From NCBI RefSeq assembly GCF_016805985.1, contig NZ_CP017661.1:1860001-1924000 (forward strand): a stretch of DNA of 64,000 nucleotides, in the 5' to 3' direction. The notes under the pieces are model-generated. The model saw only the letters and a list, made by a program, of their open reading frames with translations, was not told the origin of the DNA and ran no database searches. Of the stretch, positions 9,156-18,236 are shown piece by piece; position 1 is the first letter of the stretch; each line of letters begins with the position of its first letter. Both the position numbers and the translations under genes were made by a program. Source of the DNA: Microbacterium sp. JZ31 (GTDB lineage Bacteria > Actinomycetota > Actinomycetes > Actinomycetales > Microbacteriaceae).

Positions 9156-10133
9156 TTAGTTGCGCGGGCCGGCCGGCACCGGGCGCAGGATGTCCGGGAG
9201 CACGCGGTCGAGCACGCCGAGCACCGCGCGAACGGACGGCACGCGCTCGGCCCCGCGCGCGGCGACGAGATGCAGCGTGCGGCGCTCGCTTCCGGGCAGT
9301 GCGCGGATGGCCACGCCGTCGTGGCGCGGCGTCGCCTGGAGGGCCATGCGCGGTAGCGTGGCGACGCCGATCCCCTGCGCCACGAGGCCCTCGACGGCCA
9401 CGAAGTTGTCGGTCTCGAAGGTGATCCGCGGCGCGAACCCCGCCCTGGCGCACAGCTCGAGAAGGTGCCGGCGGCACCGGGGGCAGCCGCCGATCCAGTT
9501 CTCGTCCGCGAGGTCGGCGATCCCGCTGTCCCCCTCCGCAGCGGGATGCCCTTCCGGCAGCACGAGCAGCACGTCATCCTGCCCCACGACGGAGACGGTG
9601 AGCCCGCGCGCGCTCTCCCCGTGAGGGTCCTCGCGATCGCCCGGGAAGCTGAAGGTCAGGGCGAGGTCGGCGCGCCCCTCGCGCACCGCTTCGACCGCCT
9701 GGGGCGGCTCGGCCTCGACGTACTGCAGCTCGATACCGGGGCGCTCGCGAGCGAGTTCGGCCATCAGGCGTGGCAGCACGGTCGCCGATGCCGACGGGAA
9801 CCCGGCCATTCGCACGCGGCCGCTGCCGCCGCCGCGCAGCAGCCGGAGATCCTCCTGCGCGGCCTCGAGCGCGTTGACCACGGCCGGCGCGTGGCGGGCG
9901 AGCAGGCGGCCGGCCTCGGTCAGCCGCGCGCGGCGGCCGATGCGCTCCACGAGCGGCACGCCGGTGCGGGCCTCGAGCCGTTTGATGTGCTGGCTCACGG
10001 CGGGCTGGCTGTAGCCGAGCGCCGCAGCGGCTCTCGTGATCGAGCCGCTGTCGGCGACGGCGCGCATCAGCCGCAGATCCTGCGCATCCAGATCGATCCC
10101 GGCGGCGCGGGCGCCGTCTCTCGTATCCGTCAT
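9156..10133 (-). CDS. LysR-family transcriptional regulator
   Basis: About 325 aa with an N-terminal winged HTH ([20 protein letters not shown] and [20 protein letters not shown], residues about 20-65) and a C-terminal substrate-binding domain (about 100-310). The start at 10133 (MTDTRDG) is preferred; upstream in-frame starts exist. It is divergent from the class V aminotransferase at 10217, with 83 nt between, the classical arrangement for a LysR regulator controlling its neighbour. The effector is unknown. The [12 protein letters not shown] stretch in the effector domain has three close cysteines, which could be redox or metal responsive; that is inference. Confidence 0.93.
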   Translation of the reverse strand: MTDTRDGARAAGIDLDAQDLRLMRAVADSGSITRAAAALGYSQPAVSQHIKRLEARTGVPLVERIGRRARLTEAGRLLARHAPAVVNALEAAQEDLRLLRGGGSGRVRMAGFPSASATVLPRLMAELARERPGIELQYVEAEPPQAVEAVREGRADLALTFSFPGDREDPHGESARGLTVSVVGQDDVLLVLPEGHPAAEGDSGIADLADENWIGGCPRCRRHLLELCARAGFAPRITFETDNFVAVEGLVAQGIGVATLPRMALQATPRHDGVAIRALPGSERRTLHLVAARGAERVPSVRAVLGVLDRVLPDILRPVPAGPRN

Positions 10134-10216
10134 GGCGACAACCATAACGTCCGCGCATGTAGCTGATTCGAAACCTGCCGTAGACCAATGAGACATCCGG
10201 CGCGACGCTGGATGAG

Positions 10217-11284
10217 ATGTCCCCCCTCTCCCTCACCTCCCCGATCGCCGCGCTGCGCGACGAGTTCCTCGGCGGGCCCGGCTACCTCGCCGCGTGCACC
10301 GTCGGCCTGCCCCCGCGTGCGACCCGCGACGCCCTGATCGCGGACGCGGAGTCCGCCGCCGCCGGACGCGTCGACGTCCCGACCTACACCGCCGCGGCCG
10401 AGCGGTCGCGCGCGCTGTTCGCGCAGCTGGTCGGCGTCGACGCCTCCCGTGTCGCGATCGGCTCGCAGACCTCGCCCTTCGCCGCCCTGATCGCCGCGGC
10501 GCTGCCCGACGGCGCCGAGGTGCTCGTCCCGGAGGGCGACTTCTCCTCCCTGCTGCTGCCGTTCGTGCACTCGACGCGGCGCCTGCGGGTGCGGGCCGTC
10601 CCCCTCCCCGAACTCGCGGACGCCGTGGGCGAGGACACCGCGCTCGTCGCCTTCTCGCTCGTGCAGTCCGCGACCGGCGACGTGGCCGACCTCCCCGCCA
10701 TCACGGCGGCCGCTCGGCGCCACGGCGCCCGCACGCTGTGCGACGGCGCGCAGGCGATCGGCTGGCTGCCGGTCGCCGCCGACGCCGTCGATGCGCTCGT
10801 CTGCCACGCCTACAAGTGGCTGTGCGCGCCGCGCGGGGTCGCGTTCCTCGCGGTCTCCGAGGAGTTCGCGCGCGAGATCCCGCCGCTGTTCGCCGGCTGG
10901 TACGCGGGCGCCGATCCGTGGACCTCCTGCTACGGGCACGACCTCCCGCTCGCGACCGATGCGACGCGGCTCGACATCTCCCCCGCTTGGCAGGCCTTCC
11001 TCGGCGCCGAGCAGTCGCTCGCGCTGTTCGCCGGCGCGGACCCCGGGGCGATCCACGCGCACGACACCGGCCTCGCGCGGCGTTGTCGCGAGCTGCTCGC
11101 GCTCCCGGAGCCGGCGATCGCCAGCGCGATCGTCTCCGCCCCGGATCCGGACGGCGACGGTCTCGCCCGGCTCGTGCGGGCCGGCATCACCGCCTCCGGA
11201 CGCGCCGGTCGCGTGCGCCTCGGCTTCCACGTCTTCAACGACCTCGAGGACGTCGAGCTCGCTGTGCGCGCCCTGCGCGGCTGA
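10217..11284 (+). CDS. Class V aminotransferase-fold PLP enzyme
   Basis: Cytoplasmic fold-type I PLP enzyme of 355 aa. CHAYKWLCAPRG around residue 195-206 carries the Schiff-base Lys, and TLCDGAQAIGWLPV holds the conserved Asp that contacts the pyridine nitrogen. This resembles the kynureninase/isopenicillin-epimerase/cysteine-desulfurase branch, but I see no cluster partner that defines the substrate. It is transcribed away from the LysR gene, which probably regulates it. It might be a kynureninase-like or desulfurase-like hydrolase; the specific reaction is not supported by the sequence alone. Confidence 0.85.
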   Translation: MSPLSLTSPIAALRDEFLGGPGYLAACTVGLPPRATRDALIADAESAAAGRVDVPTYTAAAERSRALFAQLVGVDASRVAIGSQTSPFAALIAAALPDGAEVLVPEGDFSSLLLPFVHSTRRLRVRAVPLPELADAVGEDTALVAFSLVQSATGDVADLPAITAAARRHGARTLCDGAQAIGWLPVAADAVDALVCHAYKWLCAPRGVAFLAVSEEFAREIPPLFAGWYAGADPWTSCYGHDLPLATDATRLDISPAWQAFLGAEQSLALFAGADPGAIHAHDTGLARRCRELLALPEPAIASAIVSAPDPDGDGLARLVRAGITASGRAGRVRLGFHVFNDLEDVELAVRALRG

Positions 11285-11323
11285 CACGGAGGCGGGCACG
11301 GACGAGCGACGCCGCGCCCGAGA

Positions 11324-12577
11324 TCAGCGGCGACCGAGCGGCGACAGCAGCGCCGTGACCGCCACGACGCCCAGTGCGATGAGCGCGAGGGCACCGTAGC
11401 CGAGGGTGTCGAGCACCACGCCCGCGAGCACGGCGCCGACGGCCGCCGAGGCCGTCATCGTGGTGTCGCTGAGTCCCTGCCGGCGCGGTCGCCGGCTGAT
11501 GGGCGTGCTCTCCGTCAGCAGGGCGGATCCGGCGACCGTGCCGGCGCTCCAGCCGAGCCCGAGCAGCAACAGCCCGACGACCACCGCGGGCTGTTCGTCG
11601 GGCCAGATGGTGAGCGTGCCGAGCGCGAGCACGAGGATCCCGAAGCCCAGCAGGATCGTCGCGACCCGGCCCATCCGATCCGCCAGCCAGCCGAACAGCG
11701 GCGATGCGCCGTACATCCCGAGCACGTGCAGCGCGATCGTGGTGCCGACGAGGAGGGTGATCTCGGTCGTGTCGGAGCCGTGCCCGGCGTGCGCGCCGCC
11801 GTGCGCGATGTGCGACAGGTGGATCGGCGTCATCGCCATCACGGACGCCATCACGACGTGCGAGGCGGCGACCGCGAGCACGGCGTACCGGGCGGCGACG
11901 GGCCGGTCGGCCTCCACCACCGGCCCGGCGGGACCGGACGAGCGGGCGATCCGCTGGGCGAGCACGAGCGGATCCGGCCGCAGCGCGACGACGTAGAGCG
12001 CCAGGGCCGCGAGCTGCGCGACGATCGAGAACAGGTACGCGCCCGTGAGCGGCGGCATCCCGACGACCGCGCCGAGCACCTCGCCGGGCGTGATCATGAG
12101 CGGTCCGAGCACTCCCCCGACGGTCGTCGCCCAGACCACCGTGCCGAGGTCGCGTCCGCGGCGCTGCGGCGTCGCGAGGTCGGTCGCGGCGAAGCGCGAC
12201 TGCAGGTTCCCGGCGTTTCCCATGCCGATCAGGATCACGCCGACCAGCAGCAGCGGGAACGCGCGCAGCCCCGCGGAGGTGATCACGATCGCGATCCCGA
12301 TGAGAGCGAACACGTTGCCGAGCGTCAGGGCGAAGCGCCGCCCGCGGGCCCCGGCCAGGCGCGCGAGCGGGATGGCGCACAGCGCGGCGCCGAGCGTGAC
12401 GGCCGCCGTCGCGAAGCCGGAGAGCGACTCCTGCCCCGACACGTCGGCCGCGAGCAGCGCGCCGAGCGACACCGTCGCGCCGAAGGACACGCCGCCGAGC
12501 ACCTGACCCGCCGCCAGGACCCGGACCGTCCGGCCCTGGATCCGCGCGAGCTCCTGGGCGACAGGGACGGTGGTCAC
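11324..12577 (-). CDS. MFS transporter
   Basis: 417-aa integral membrane protein with about 12 hydrophobic segments in two six-helix halves and the loop 2-3 like motif LARLAGARGRRFAL in the first half and LFGWLADRMGRVATIL in the second. A His-rich loop (SHIAHGGAHAGHGSDTTE, about residue 258-275) sits between helices in the central region and might bind a metal. The GTG start overlaps the FAH-family stop as GTGA, so it is coupled to that gene, suggesting transport of a related organic acid or an exporter role. Substrate not determinable. Confidence 0.88.
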   Translation of the reverse strand: MTTVPVAQELARIQGRTVRVLAAGQVLGGVSFGATVSLGALLAADVSGQESLSGFATAAVTLGAALCAIPLARLAGARGRRFALTLGNVFALIGIAIVITSAGLRAFPLLLVGVILIGMGNAGNLQSRFAATDLATPQRRGRDLGTVVWATTVGGVLGPLMITPGEVLGAVVGMPPLTGAYLFSIVAQLAALALYVVALRPDPLVLAQRIARSSGPAGPVVEADRPVAARYAVLAVAASHVVMASVMAMTPIHLSHIAHGGAHAGHGSDTTEITLLVGTTIALHVLGMYGASPLFGWLADRMGRVATILLGFGILVLALGTLTIWPDEQPAVVVGLLLLGLGWSAGTVAGSALLTESTPISRRPRRQGLSDTTMTASAAVGAVLAGVVLDTLGYGALALIALGVVAVTALLSPLGRR

Positions 12578-13347
12578 GACGTCAGCGCGTCGCGGGCGGT
12601 GTTGCGCAGGATCCCGAGGCCGGGGATCTCGACCTCGATCGTGTCGCCGGCCTGGAACGGCCCGACGCCGGCCGGCGTGCCGGTCAGCAGCACGTCACCC
12701 GGCAGCAGCGTGAAGGCCGCCGACGCGTACTCGATCAGGGACGGGATGTCGAAGATCATGTCCGTGAACGGCGCCTGCTGCTTCACCTCGCCGTTCAGCC
12801 GCGTGATGACCTCGCCCTGCGACACGTCGAAGTCGGTCTCGATCGCGGGCCCGAGCGGGCAGAACGTGTCGAAGCCCTTCGCGCGCGCCCACTGCCCGTC
12901 CGGCTTCTGCAGGTCGCGCGCCGTGACGTCGTTCGCGACCGTGTAGCCGAACACGTAGGAGAGCGCGTTCTCGGCCGTGACGTTCTTCGCGATGCGGCCG
13001 ATCACGAGCGCGAGCTCACCCTCCCACTGCGTGTCCTTCGTCTGCGGGGGTCGCACGATCGTGTCACCGGGCCCGATCACCGACGTGTTCGGCTTGAAGA
13101 ACAGCATGGGCTGCTTGGGCACCTCGTTGCCGAGCTCCGCCGCGTGGTCGCGGTAATTGCGCCCCACGCACACGACCTTGGATCGCGGGATCACGGGGGC
13201 CAGCAGCGCGGCATCGGCGAGCGGCACGCGCTCCCCCGTGGTCTCGAACCCCGCGAACATCGGATCGCCCGCCAGGACGACCAGATCGGCCTCGTCGAGG
13301 ATCCCGTAGCGGATGGTGTCGTTGTGGCTGAACCGGGCGATCTTCAC
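12574..13347 (-). CDS. Fumarylacetoacetate hydrolase (FAH) family protein
   Basis: 257-aa cytoplasmic enzyme of the FAH/HpaG superfamily, which includes acylpyruvases, oxaloacetate decarboxylases and ring-cleavage-product hydrolases. CVGRNYRDHAAELG opens the catalytic domain; QWEGELALVIGR and YTVANDVTARDLQ supply the acidic metal ligands, and LLTGTPAGVGPFQAGD the C-terminal substrate loop. Acylpyruvate hydrolase or oxaloacetate tautomerase/decarboxylase activity is most typical for standalone members of this size. It is flanked by ilvE upstream and the MFS gene downstream on the same strand, so the exact substrate remains open. Confidence 0.9.
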   Translation of the reverse strand: MKIARFSHNDTIRYGILDEADLVVLAGDPMFAGFETTGERVPLADAALLAPVIPRSKVVCVGRNYRDHAAELGNEVPKQPMLFFKPNTSVIGPGDTIVRPPQTKDTQWEGELALVIGRIAKNVTAENALSYVFGYTVANDVTARDLQKPDGQWARAKGFDTFCPLGPAIETDFDVSQGEVITRLNGEVKQQAPFTDMIFDIPSLIEYASAAFTLLPGDVLLTGTPAGVGPFQAGDTIEVEIPGLGILRNTARDALTS

Positions 13348-13369
13348 CCGCTCAGCCTAACGACACCGC

Positions 13370-14473
13370 TCAGGCGTCGAGCCGGTGCAGCCAGCCGTGC
13401 CTGTCCTCGCGGCGGCCGTACTGGATGTCCGTGAGCTCCTCACGCAGCGACAGCGCGAGTTCGCCGATCGGCTGGGCGTCCTCGAAGCCGGCGGCCTTGA
13501 GCGCTCCGATCGGGGTGATCACGGCCGCGGTGCCGCACGCGAACACCTCGGTGAAGTCGCCGGATGCGACGCCCTCGCGCCACTCGGTCAGCGACACGGG
13601 GCGCTGCTCGACCGTGAGGCCGCGGTCGCGCGCGAGCTGCAGGAGGGAGTTGCGCGTGATGCCGTCGAGGATCGTCTCGGAGTCGGGCGTGACGATCGTG
13701 CCGTCCTTCTTCACGAACAGGATGTTCATCCCGCCGAGCTCCTCGATGTTGCCGTCGGCGTCGAGGAACACGACCTGGTCGCAGCCGTTCTCGTACGCCT
13801 CGGCCTGCGGCAGCAGGCTCGCGGCGTAGTTGCCGCCGGTCTTCGCGGCTCCCGTGCCGCCCTTCGCGGCCCGCTGGTAGCGCTCGGACAGCCAGATCTT
13901 GACGGGCTGGATGCCGTTCTTGAAGTACGAGCCGGCGGGGCTCGCGATCACGTAGTAGGCGACCTTGTGCGCGGGACGCACGCCGAGGAAGGCCTCCTTG
14001 GCGAACATGAACGGACGCAGGTACAGCGTCTGGTCGTCGCCCGAGGGCACCCAGTCGCCGTCGACCGCGATCAGCTCGCGCAGCGACTGCAGGAAGTACT
14101 CGGTCGGCAGCTCGGGCAGCGCGAGGCGGCGCGCGCTGCGCTGCAGGCGCTGCGCGTTCTGCTCGGGACGGAACGTGTAGATGCCGCCGTCCGCGTGGCG
14201 GTAGGCCTTGATGCCCTCGAAGATCTCCTGGCCGTAGTGCAGCACGGCCGCGGCCGGGTCGAGGCTGATGGGCCCGTAGGGCTGGACGCGGGGGCGGTGC
14301 CAGCCGCCCTTCGCCGACCAGCACACGTCGACCATGTGGTCGGTGAAGACGGTGCCGAAGCCGGGGTTCTCGAGCAGCTGCGCACGCTCGGACGGCGACT
14401 TCGCCGCAAGATTCTTGGTGACGGCGAACTCGAGCGGGGCGAGCGCGTCGGTCTGGGCGAGGGTGTCGGTCAT
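13370..14473 (-). CDS. ilvE: Branched-chain-amino-acid aminotransferase
   Basis: Fold-type IV PLP transaminase (367 aa) for the last step of Val, Leu and Ile synthesis and the first step of their degradation. The PLP Lys is in GTGAAKTGGNYAASL (about residue 205-219), and EELGGMNILFV plus LDGITRNSLLQLA are the family phosphate-binding and substrate segments. The long N-terminal part (residues 1-90, FGTVFTDHMV...FEGIKAY) identifies the longer BCAT subgroup. The start at 14473 is an ATG; leuB precedes it 34 nt upstream, making a leuB-ilvE pair in leucine synthesis. Confidence 0.96.
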   Translation of the reverse strand: MTDTLAQTDALAPLEFAVTKNLAAKSPSERAQLLENPGFGTVFTDHMVDVCWSAKGGWHRPRVQPYGPISLDPAAAVLHYGQEIFEGIKAYRHADGGIYTFRPEQNAQRLQRSARRLALPELPTEYFLQSLRELIAVDGDWVPSGDDQTLYLRPFMFAKEAFLGVRPAHKVAYYVIASPAGSYFKNGIQPVKIWLSERYQRAAKGGTGAAKTGGNYAASLLPQAEAYENGCDQVVFLDADGNIEELGGMNILFVKKDGTIVTPDSETILDGITRNSLLQLARDRGLTVEQRPVSLTEWREGVASGDFTEVFACGTAAVITPIGALKAAGFEDAQPIGELALSLREELTDIQYGRREDRHGWLHRLDA

Positions 14474-14507
14474 GTCGGTGGTCCTGTCTCGGGCGCGTGC
14501 GCCCAGG

Positions 14508-15560
14508 TTACGCCTGCAGGCGTGCGGCGATCGCGTCGCCCACCTGCGTCGTGGTGCGGGGCTCGGGGCCCCGGGAGTCGATGTCGTCCTCGATCGCGCG
14601 CGTGACGCGATCCGCCTCCTCACGCAGCCCGAGGTGGTCGAGCAGCAGGGCGATGGAGCCGATGGCGGCCGTCGGGTCGGCTTTGCCGGTTCCGGCGATG
14701 TCGGGCGCCGATCCGTGCACGGGCTCGAACATCGACGGGAAGGCGCCGCTGGGGTTGATGTTTCCCGAGGCGGCGAGGCCGATGCCACCGGTGACGGCGC
14801 CGGCCAGGTCGGTGAGGATGTCGCCGAAGAGGTTGTCGGTGACGATCACGTCGAAGCGGCCGGGGTTCGTGACCAGGAAGATGGTGGCCGCGTCGACGTG
14901 CAGATAGTCTACGGCGACGTCCGGATGGCCAATCGCCACCTCCTGGACCGTGCGCTGCCACAGGGCGCCCGCGTTGACGAGCACGTTCGTCTTGTGCACG
15001 AGCGTGAGGCGCTTCGAGCGGCGCTCGGCCAGCTCGAACGCGTAGCGCACCACGCGCTCGACGCCGTAGGCGGTGTTGACGCTCGTCTCGTTCGCGACTT
15101 CGTGCGGCGTGCCGCGCCGGATGGAGCCGCCGTTGCCGACGTACGGCCCCTCCGTGCCCTCGCGCACGACGACGAAGTCGATCTCACCGGGCGCGGCGAG
15201 CGGCCCGGGCTGTCCCGCGTAGAGCTTCGAGGGGCGCAGGTTCACGTAGTGGTCGAGCTCGAAGCGCAGCTTCAGCAGCAGGCCGCGCTCGATGTTGGCG
15301 TCCTTCAGCCGCGGGTCGCCGGGGACGCCGCCGACCGCGCCGAGCAGGATCGCGTCGTGGGCCTTGATCGCCTCGAGGTCGTCGTCCGTGAGCGTGTCGC
15401 CGGTCTCGAGATAGCGACCGGCGCCGAGCGAGAACCGCCTCTTGTCGAACGTGACGTCGGATCCGGCGGTGACGGCGTCGAGCACCTTCTCCGCCTCGGC
15501 GATCACCTCGGGGCCGATCCCGTCGCCGGGGATGACCGCCAGCTTCACAACGCGCGACAT
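14508..15560 (-). CDS. leuB: 3-isopropylmalate dehydrogenase
   Basis: NAD-dependent oxidative decarboxylase (350 aa) converting 3-isopropylmalate to 2-oxoisocaproate, the third step of leucine synthesis. [10 protein letters not shown] at the N-terminus, NLRPSKLY in the substrate region, and [20 protein letters not shown] with its metal-binding Asp pair are diagnostic. [12 protein letters not shown] is the cofactor loop. It stands directly upstream of ilvE, which uses its product. leuA, leuC and leuD are not in the window. Confidence 0.97.
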   Translation of the reverse strand: MSRVVKLAVIPGDGIGPEVIAEAEKVLDAVTAGSDVTFDKRRFSLGAGRYLETGDTLTDDDLEAIKAHDAILLGAVGGVPGDPRLKDANIERGLLLKLRFELDHYVNLRPSKLYAGQPGPLAAPGEIDFVVVREGTEGPYVGNGGSIRRGTPHEVANETSVNTAYGVERVVRYAFELAERRSKRLTLVHKTNVLVNAGALWQRTVQEVAIGHPDVAVDYLHVDAATIFLVTNPGRFDVIVTDNLFGDILTDLAGAVTGGIGLAASGNINPSGAFPSMFEPVHGSAPDIAGTGKADPTAAIGSIALLLDHLGLREEADRVTRAIEDDIDSRGPEPRTTTQVGDAIAARLQA

Positions 15561-15594
15561 CGCTCTCCTTCTCGCTCCGCCGACGCGAGGCGAC

Positions 15595-17124
15595 TCAGCC
15601 CGCGACGGTCTTCCGGCGTCTTCCCAGCGTACTGGCGCCGATGAGCGCGGCGAGCACGACGAGCGCCGCGCCGATCAGCGACGTGACCGTCACGCCGCCG
15701 TCGAAGGCCTGGGCCGCGGCGTCCCGCAGCGCTCCCCCGACCTGTCCGCCGAGCTCGTCGGCGGCGTTCATCGCGCCCGCCAGCGTCTCGCGCGCATGCG
15801 CCGCGAGGGGGTCCGGCACGCTCGCCGGGATCGTGAGCGACGAGCGGTACGACGCGGTCAGGATGCCGCCCAGGATCGACGTGCCCAGCACCGCGCCGAG
15901 CTCGTACGCGGTCTCGGACACGGCGCTCGCCGCCCCGGCCTTCGCCGCGGGCGCGTTCGCGAGGATCAGCTCGCCCGAGACGGTCTCGGCGGCCCCGATG
16001 CCCGCCCCCAGCAGCGCGAACGCGATGACGAGCAGCCACAGGTCGTGACCGCCCGCGGCGGCGACCACGAGGTACCCCACGATCGCGAGCGACAGGCACG
16101 ACGGCACCACGATCGCCGCCGAGAACCGCCGCGCGATGGGCGTCACGGCCAGGCCGCCGAGGATCGACAGCGCCATCCCGGGGACCAGCGCGAACCCGGC
16201 CGCCATGGGGCTGAGGCCGACGATCAGCTGCAGGTGCTGCGAGACGAAGTAGAGGAAGCCCACGAGCGCGATCACGCTGCAGAGGTTCACGAGCAGCGAG
16301 CCGCTGAAGGCCGCGCGTCCGAACAGCGACATGTCGAGCATCGGCGTGGGCATCCGCAGCTGGCGGCGCACGAACAGCCAGCCGAACAGCGCGCCGATCG
16401 CGATGGGCACGACGCCGACCCAGCCGTGCACCGCGACCTCCTTGATGCCGTAGGCGACGGGCGCGAGCGCGAGCATCGACAGCACGATGCTCGCCGCGTC
16501 CACGGGACCCGGATGCGGATCGCGGCTCTCGCGGACGAAGATCGGCGCGAGGATCAGCAGCAGCGTCAGCACGGGCACGGCCAGGAGGAACACGCTCTGC
16601 CACGGCAGGTTCTCGATCAGGAACCCGCCGACGATCGGACCGAGCGCGGCACCGGCCGAGAACATGCCCGCCCAGATCGCGATCGCGATGCGCCGCTGAT
16701 CGCGGTTCGGGAAGATCCCGCGCAGGAGCGACATGGTCGACGGCATGAGCGACGCGCCGAACAGCCCCATCGCGGCGCGCGCGGCGATGAGCCACCCGGC
16801 CGTGGGCGCGAACACCGCGAGCACCGACACGGCGGTGAACCCCACGGCGCCCCACAGCAGCATGCGGCGACGGCCGAGACGGTCGCCGAGCGACCCCATG
16901 GTCACGAGCAGCCCCGCGAGCACGAGCGAGTACGCGTCGATGATCCACAGCTGCTCGGCGCTGGAGGGCTCCAGATCGCGCGCGATGGCGGGCAGCGCGA
17001 AGTTCAGGATCGTGTTGTCCACCGAGACCAGCAGCACGGGCAGCATGAGCACCGCGAGCGCCACCCAGGCGCGCCAGCCCGCCCGCTGATCCGCGATCTG
17101 CTCCGTCGACGTCGTGATCGTCAT
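15595..17124 (-). CDS. DHA2-family (14-TM) MFS multidrug exporter
   Basis: 509-aa EmrB/QacA-type drug:proton antiporter. [14 protein letters not shown] in the first helix is the DHA2 motif D1-like segment, [18 protein letters not shown] is MFS motif A, and the chain has about 14 hydrophobic segments. The ATG at 17124 has AGGGAG 8 nt upstream. A TetR-type repressor gene is divergent, and a perfect palindrome sits between them, so expression is likely induced by a substrate of the pump. A stretch before the C-terminal helix (residues about 435-480) is amphipathic and extracytoplasmic. Drug range unknown. Confidence 0.93.
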   Translation of the reverse strand: MTITTSTEQIADQRAGWRAWVALAVLMLPVLLVSVDNTILNFALPAIARDLEPSSAEQLWIIDAYSLVLAGLLVTMGSLGDRLGRRRMLLWGAVGFTAVSVLAVFAPTAGWLIAARAAMGLFGASLMPSTMSLLRGIFPNRDQRRIAIAIWAGMFSAGAALGPIVGGFLIENLPWQSVFLLAVPVLTLLLILAPIFVRESRDPHPGPVDAASIVLSMLALAPVAYGIKEVAVHGWVGVVPIAIGALFGWLFVRRQLRMPTPMLDMSLFGRAAFSGSLLVNLCSVIALVGFLYFVSQHLQLIVGLSPMAAGFALVPGMALSILGGLAVTPIARRFSAAIVVPSCLSLAIVGYLVVAAAGGHDLWLLVIAFALLGAGIGAAETVSGELILANAPAAKAGAASAVSETAYELGAVLGTSILGGILTASYRSSLTIPASVPDPLAAHARETLAGAMNAADELGGQVGGALRDAAAQAFDGGVTVTSLIGAALVVLAALIGASTLGRRRKTVAG

Positions 17125-17145
17125 CCGAGTGGCTCCCTTTTTCTA

Positions 17146-17161
17146 TACCGTCCCGACGGTA
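17146..17161. promoter_or_regulatory. Probable TetR operator palindrome
   Basis: TACCGTC-CC-GACGGTA, a perfect 7-bp inverted repeat in the 86-nt space between the exporter and the TetR gene. On the plus strand it runs into TACAGT (17160-17165), a plausible -10 for the regulator, and on the minus strand it lies 22 nt before the exporter ATG, so one bound dimer could block both promoters. Confidence 0.75.
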
Positions 17162-17210
17162 CAGTAATGCGCGCCGCTCGGCATTCCCTGGGCATGAGAG
17201 GGTGGACGGC

Positions 17211-17753
17211 ATGACCCGCCCGCCGCACGCCCGCGAGAAGGTCCTCGACGCGTTCGAGCAGCTGCTCATCCGCGAGGGCGAGCGCGCCGCGACGCTGGAG
17301 AGCGTCGCCCGGGAGGCGGGCGTCTCCAAGGGCGGACTGCTGTACCACTTCGGATCCCGCGAGGCGCTGGAGCAGGGCCTGTTCGAGCGCCTGCGCGCCC
17401 TCGCCGCCGAGAACGTCGAGGAGCTGCAGCGCGCCCCCGAGGGTCCCCTCGCCTCCTTCCTGGCGACGTCGGGCGACGTGGGCCTCCCCGTCGACCGCGC
17501 GATCAACGCGGTGAGCAGGCTCGCGCACGGCGGCAACGGCACCGCGTCGGCCGAGCTGGCGGCCGTGCGCGCCGGCTGGGCCGAGGCGCTGCGGCCGCAC
17601 GTGCGCGACGACGTCGCGCTGGATCTCGTGATGCTCGTGAGCGACGGCATCTACGTCAATTCGGCGCTCATGAACGATCTGCCGGGTCCTGTCCCCCGCG
17701 GCGAGGCGCTGGCGGGACTCATCCGGCTCGTCCAGTCCGCCGTCGCGGACTGA
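17211..17753 (+). CDS. TetR-family transcriptional repressor
   Basis: 180-aa regulator. The N-terminal HTH is EKVLDAFEQLLIREGERAAT followed by VAREAGVSKGGLLYHFGSRE (about residues 8-50); the C-terminal helical half is the ligand pocket and dimer interface. The ATG at 17211 is preferred over a GTG at 17202. It is divergent from the DHA2 exporter and presumably represses it, and itself, through the palindrome at 17146-17161. The ligand is expected to be an exporter substrate. Confidence 0.93.
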   Translation: MTRPPHAREKVLDAFEQLLIREGERAATLESVAREAGVSKGGLLYHFGSREALEQGLFERLRALAAENVEELQRAPEGPLASFLATSGDVGLPVDRAINAVSRLAHGGNGTASAELAAVRAGWAEALRPHVRDDVALDLVMLVSDGIYVNSALMNDLPGPVPRGEALAGLIRLVQSAVAD

Positions 17754-17762
17754 CGACGGAGC

Positions 17763-18236
17763 TCAGCGCGCCGCGCGAGCGGCGAGCACGCGGCGGCAGC
17801 GCCGCAGCATGGCGTGCACGATCCAGGGGTGCAGGATGCCCACCGGGGCGAAGTACAGCCGCCCCCGCCAGTTGTGCAGGCGCACGATCGTCGTCATCCG
17901 CACGACGCGCATGACCGGATCCACGGCGACCGCGCACCGGAACTCGAGGTGAGCGTCGTCGAAGGCCATCAGCGCCTCCTGGCCGACGACCTGGCGCACG
18001 TCGAACACGCCCTTCGGCGCCGGACGCAGCCCCAGCAGCGGCGCGAGCGCCATCCGCACGCCGAACAGGGCGCGCACCGCGAACGGCAGCGATGCGGCGG
18101 AGAACACCGTCTCCGCCCAGACCCGCGGGTCATCCGGCGTGCGCGGCGGCTGGGCGACGAGGATCACGTCGCCGTAGTCGAAGCGCTCCCCGGCCCGCAG
18201 CGCGAGGCTCGTCAGGCCGGGGGCGCCCACGATCAC
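17763..18236 (-). CDS. DUF2867-like protein
   Basis: A 157-aa protein matching the DUF2867 pattern by eye: a start with ALRAGERFDYGDVILV, a central WAETVFSAASLPFAVRALFGVR and the end LHNWRGRLYFAPVGILHPWIVHAMLRR. The WRGRLYFAPVGxLHP signature is the most characteristic. The family is often found as a C-terminal domain next to NAD(P)-binding epimerase-like proteins; its function is unknown. The GTG start overlaps the serA stop as GTGA, implying co-translation with serA, although no metabolic link is evident. Confidence 0.75.
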   Translation of the reverse strand: MIVGAPGLTSLALRAGERFDYGDVILVAQPPRTPDDPRVWAETVFSAASLPFAVRALFGVRMALAPLLGLRPAPKGVFDVRQVVGQEALMAFDDAHLEFRCAVAVDPVMRVVRMTTIVRLHNWRGRLYFAPVGILHPWIVHAMLRRCRRVLAARAAR

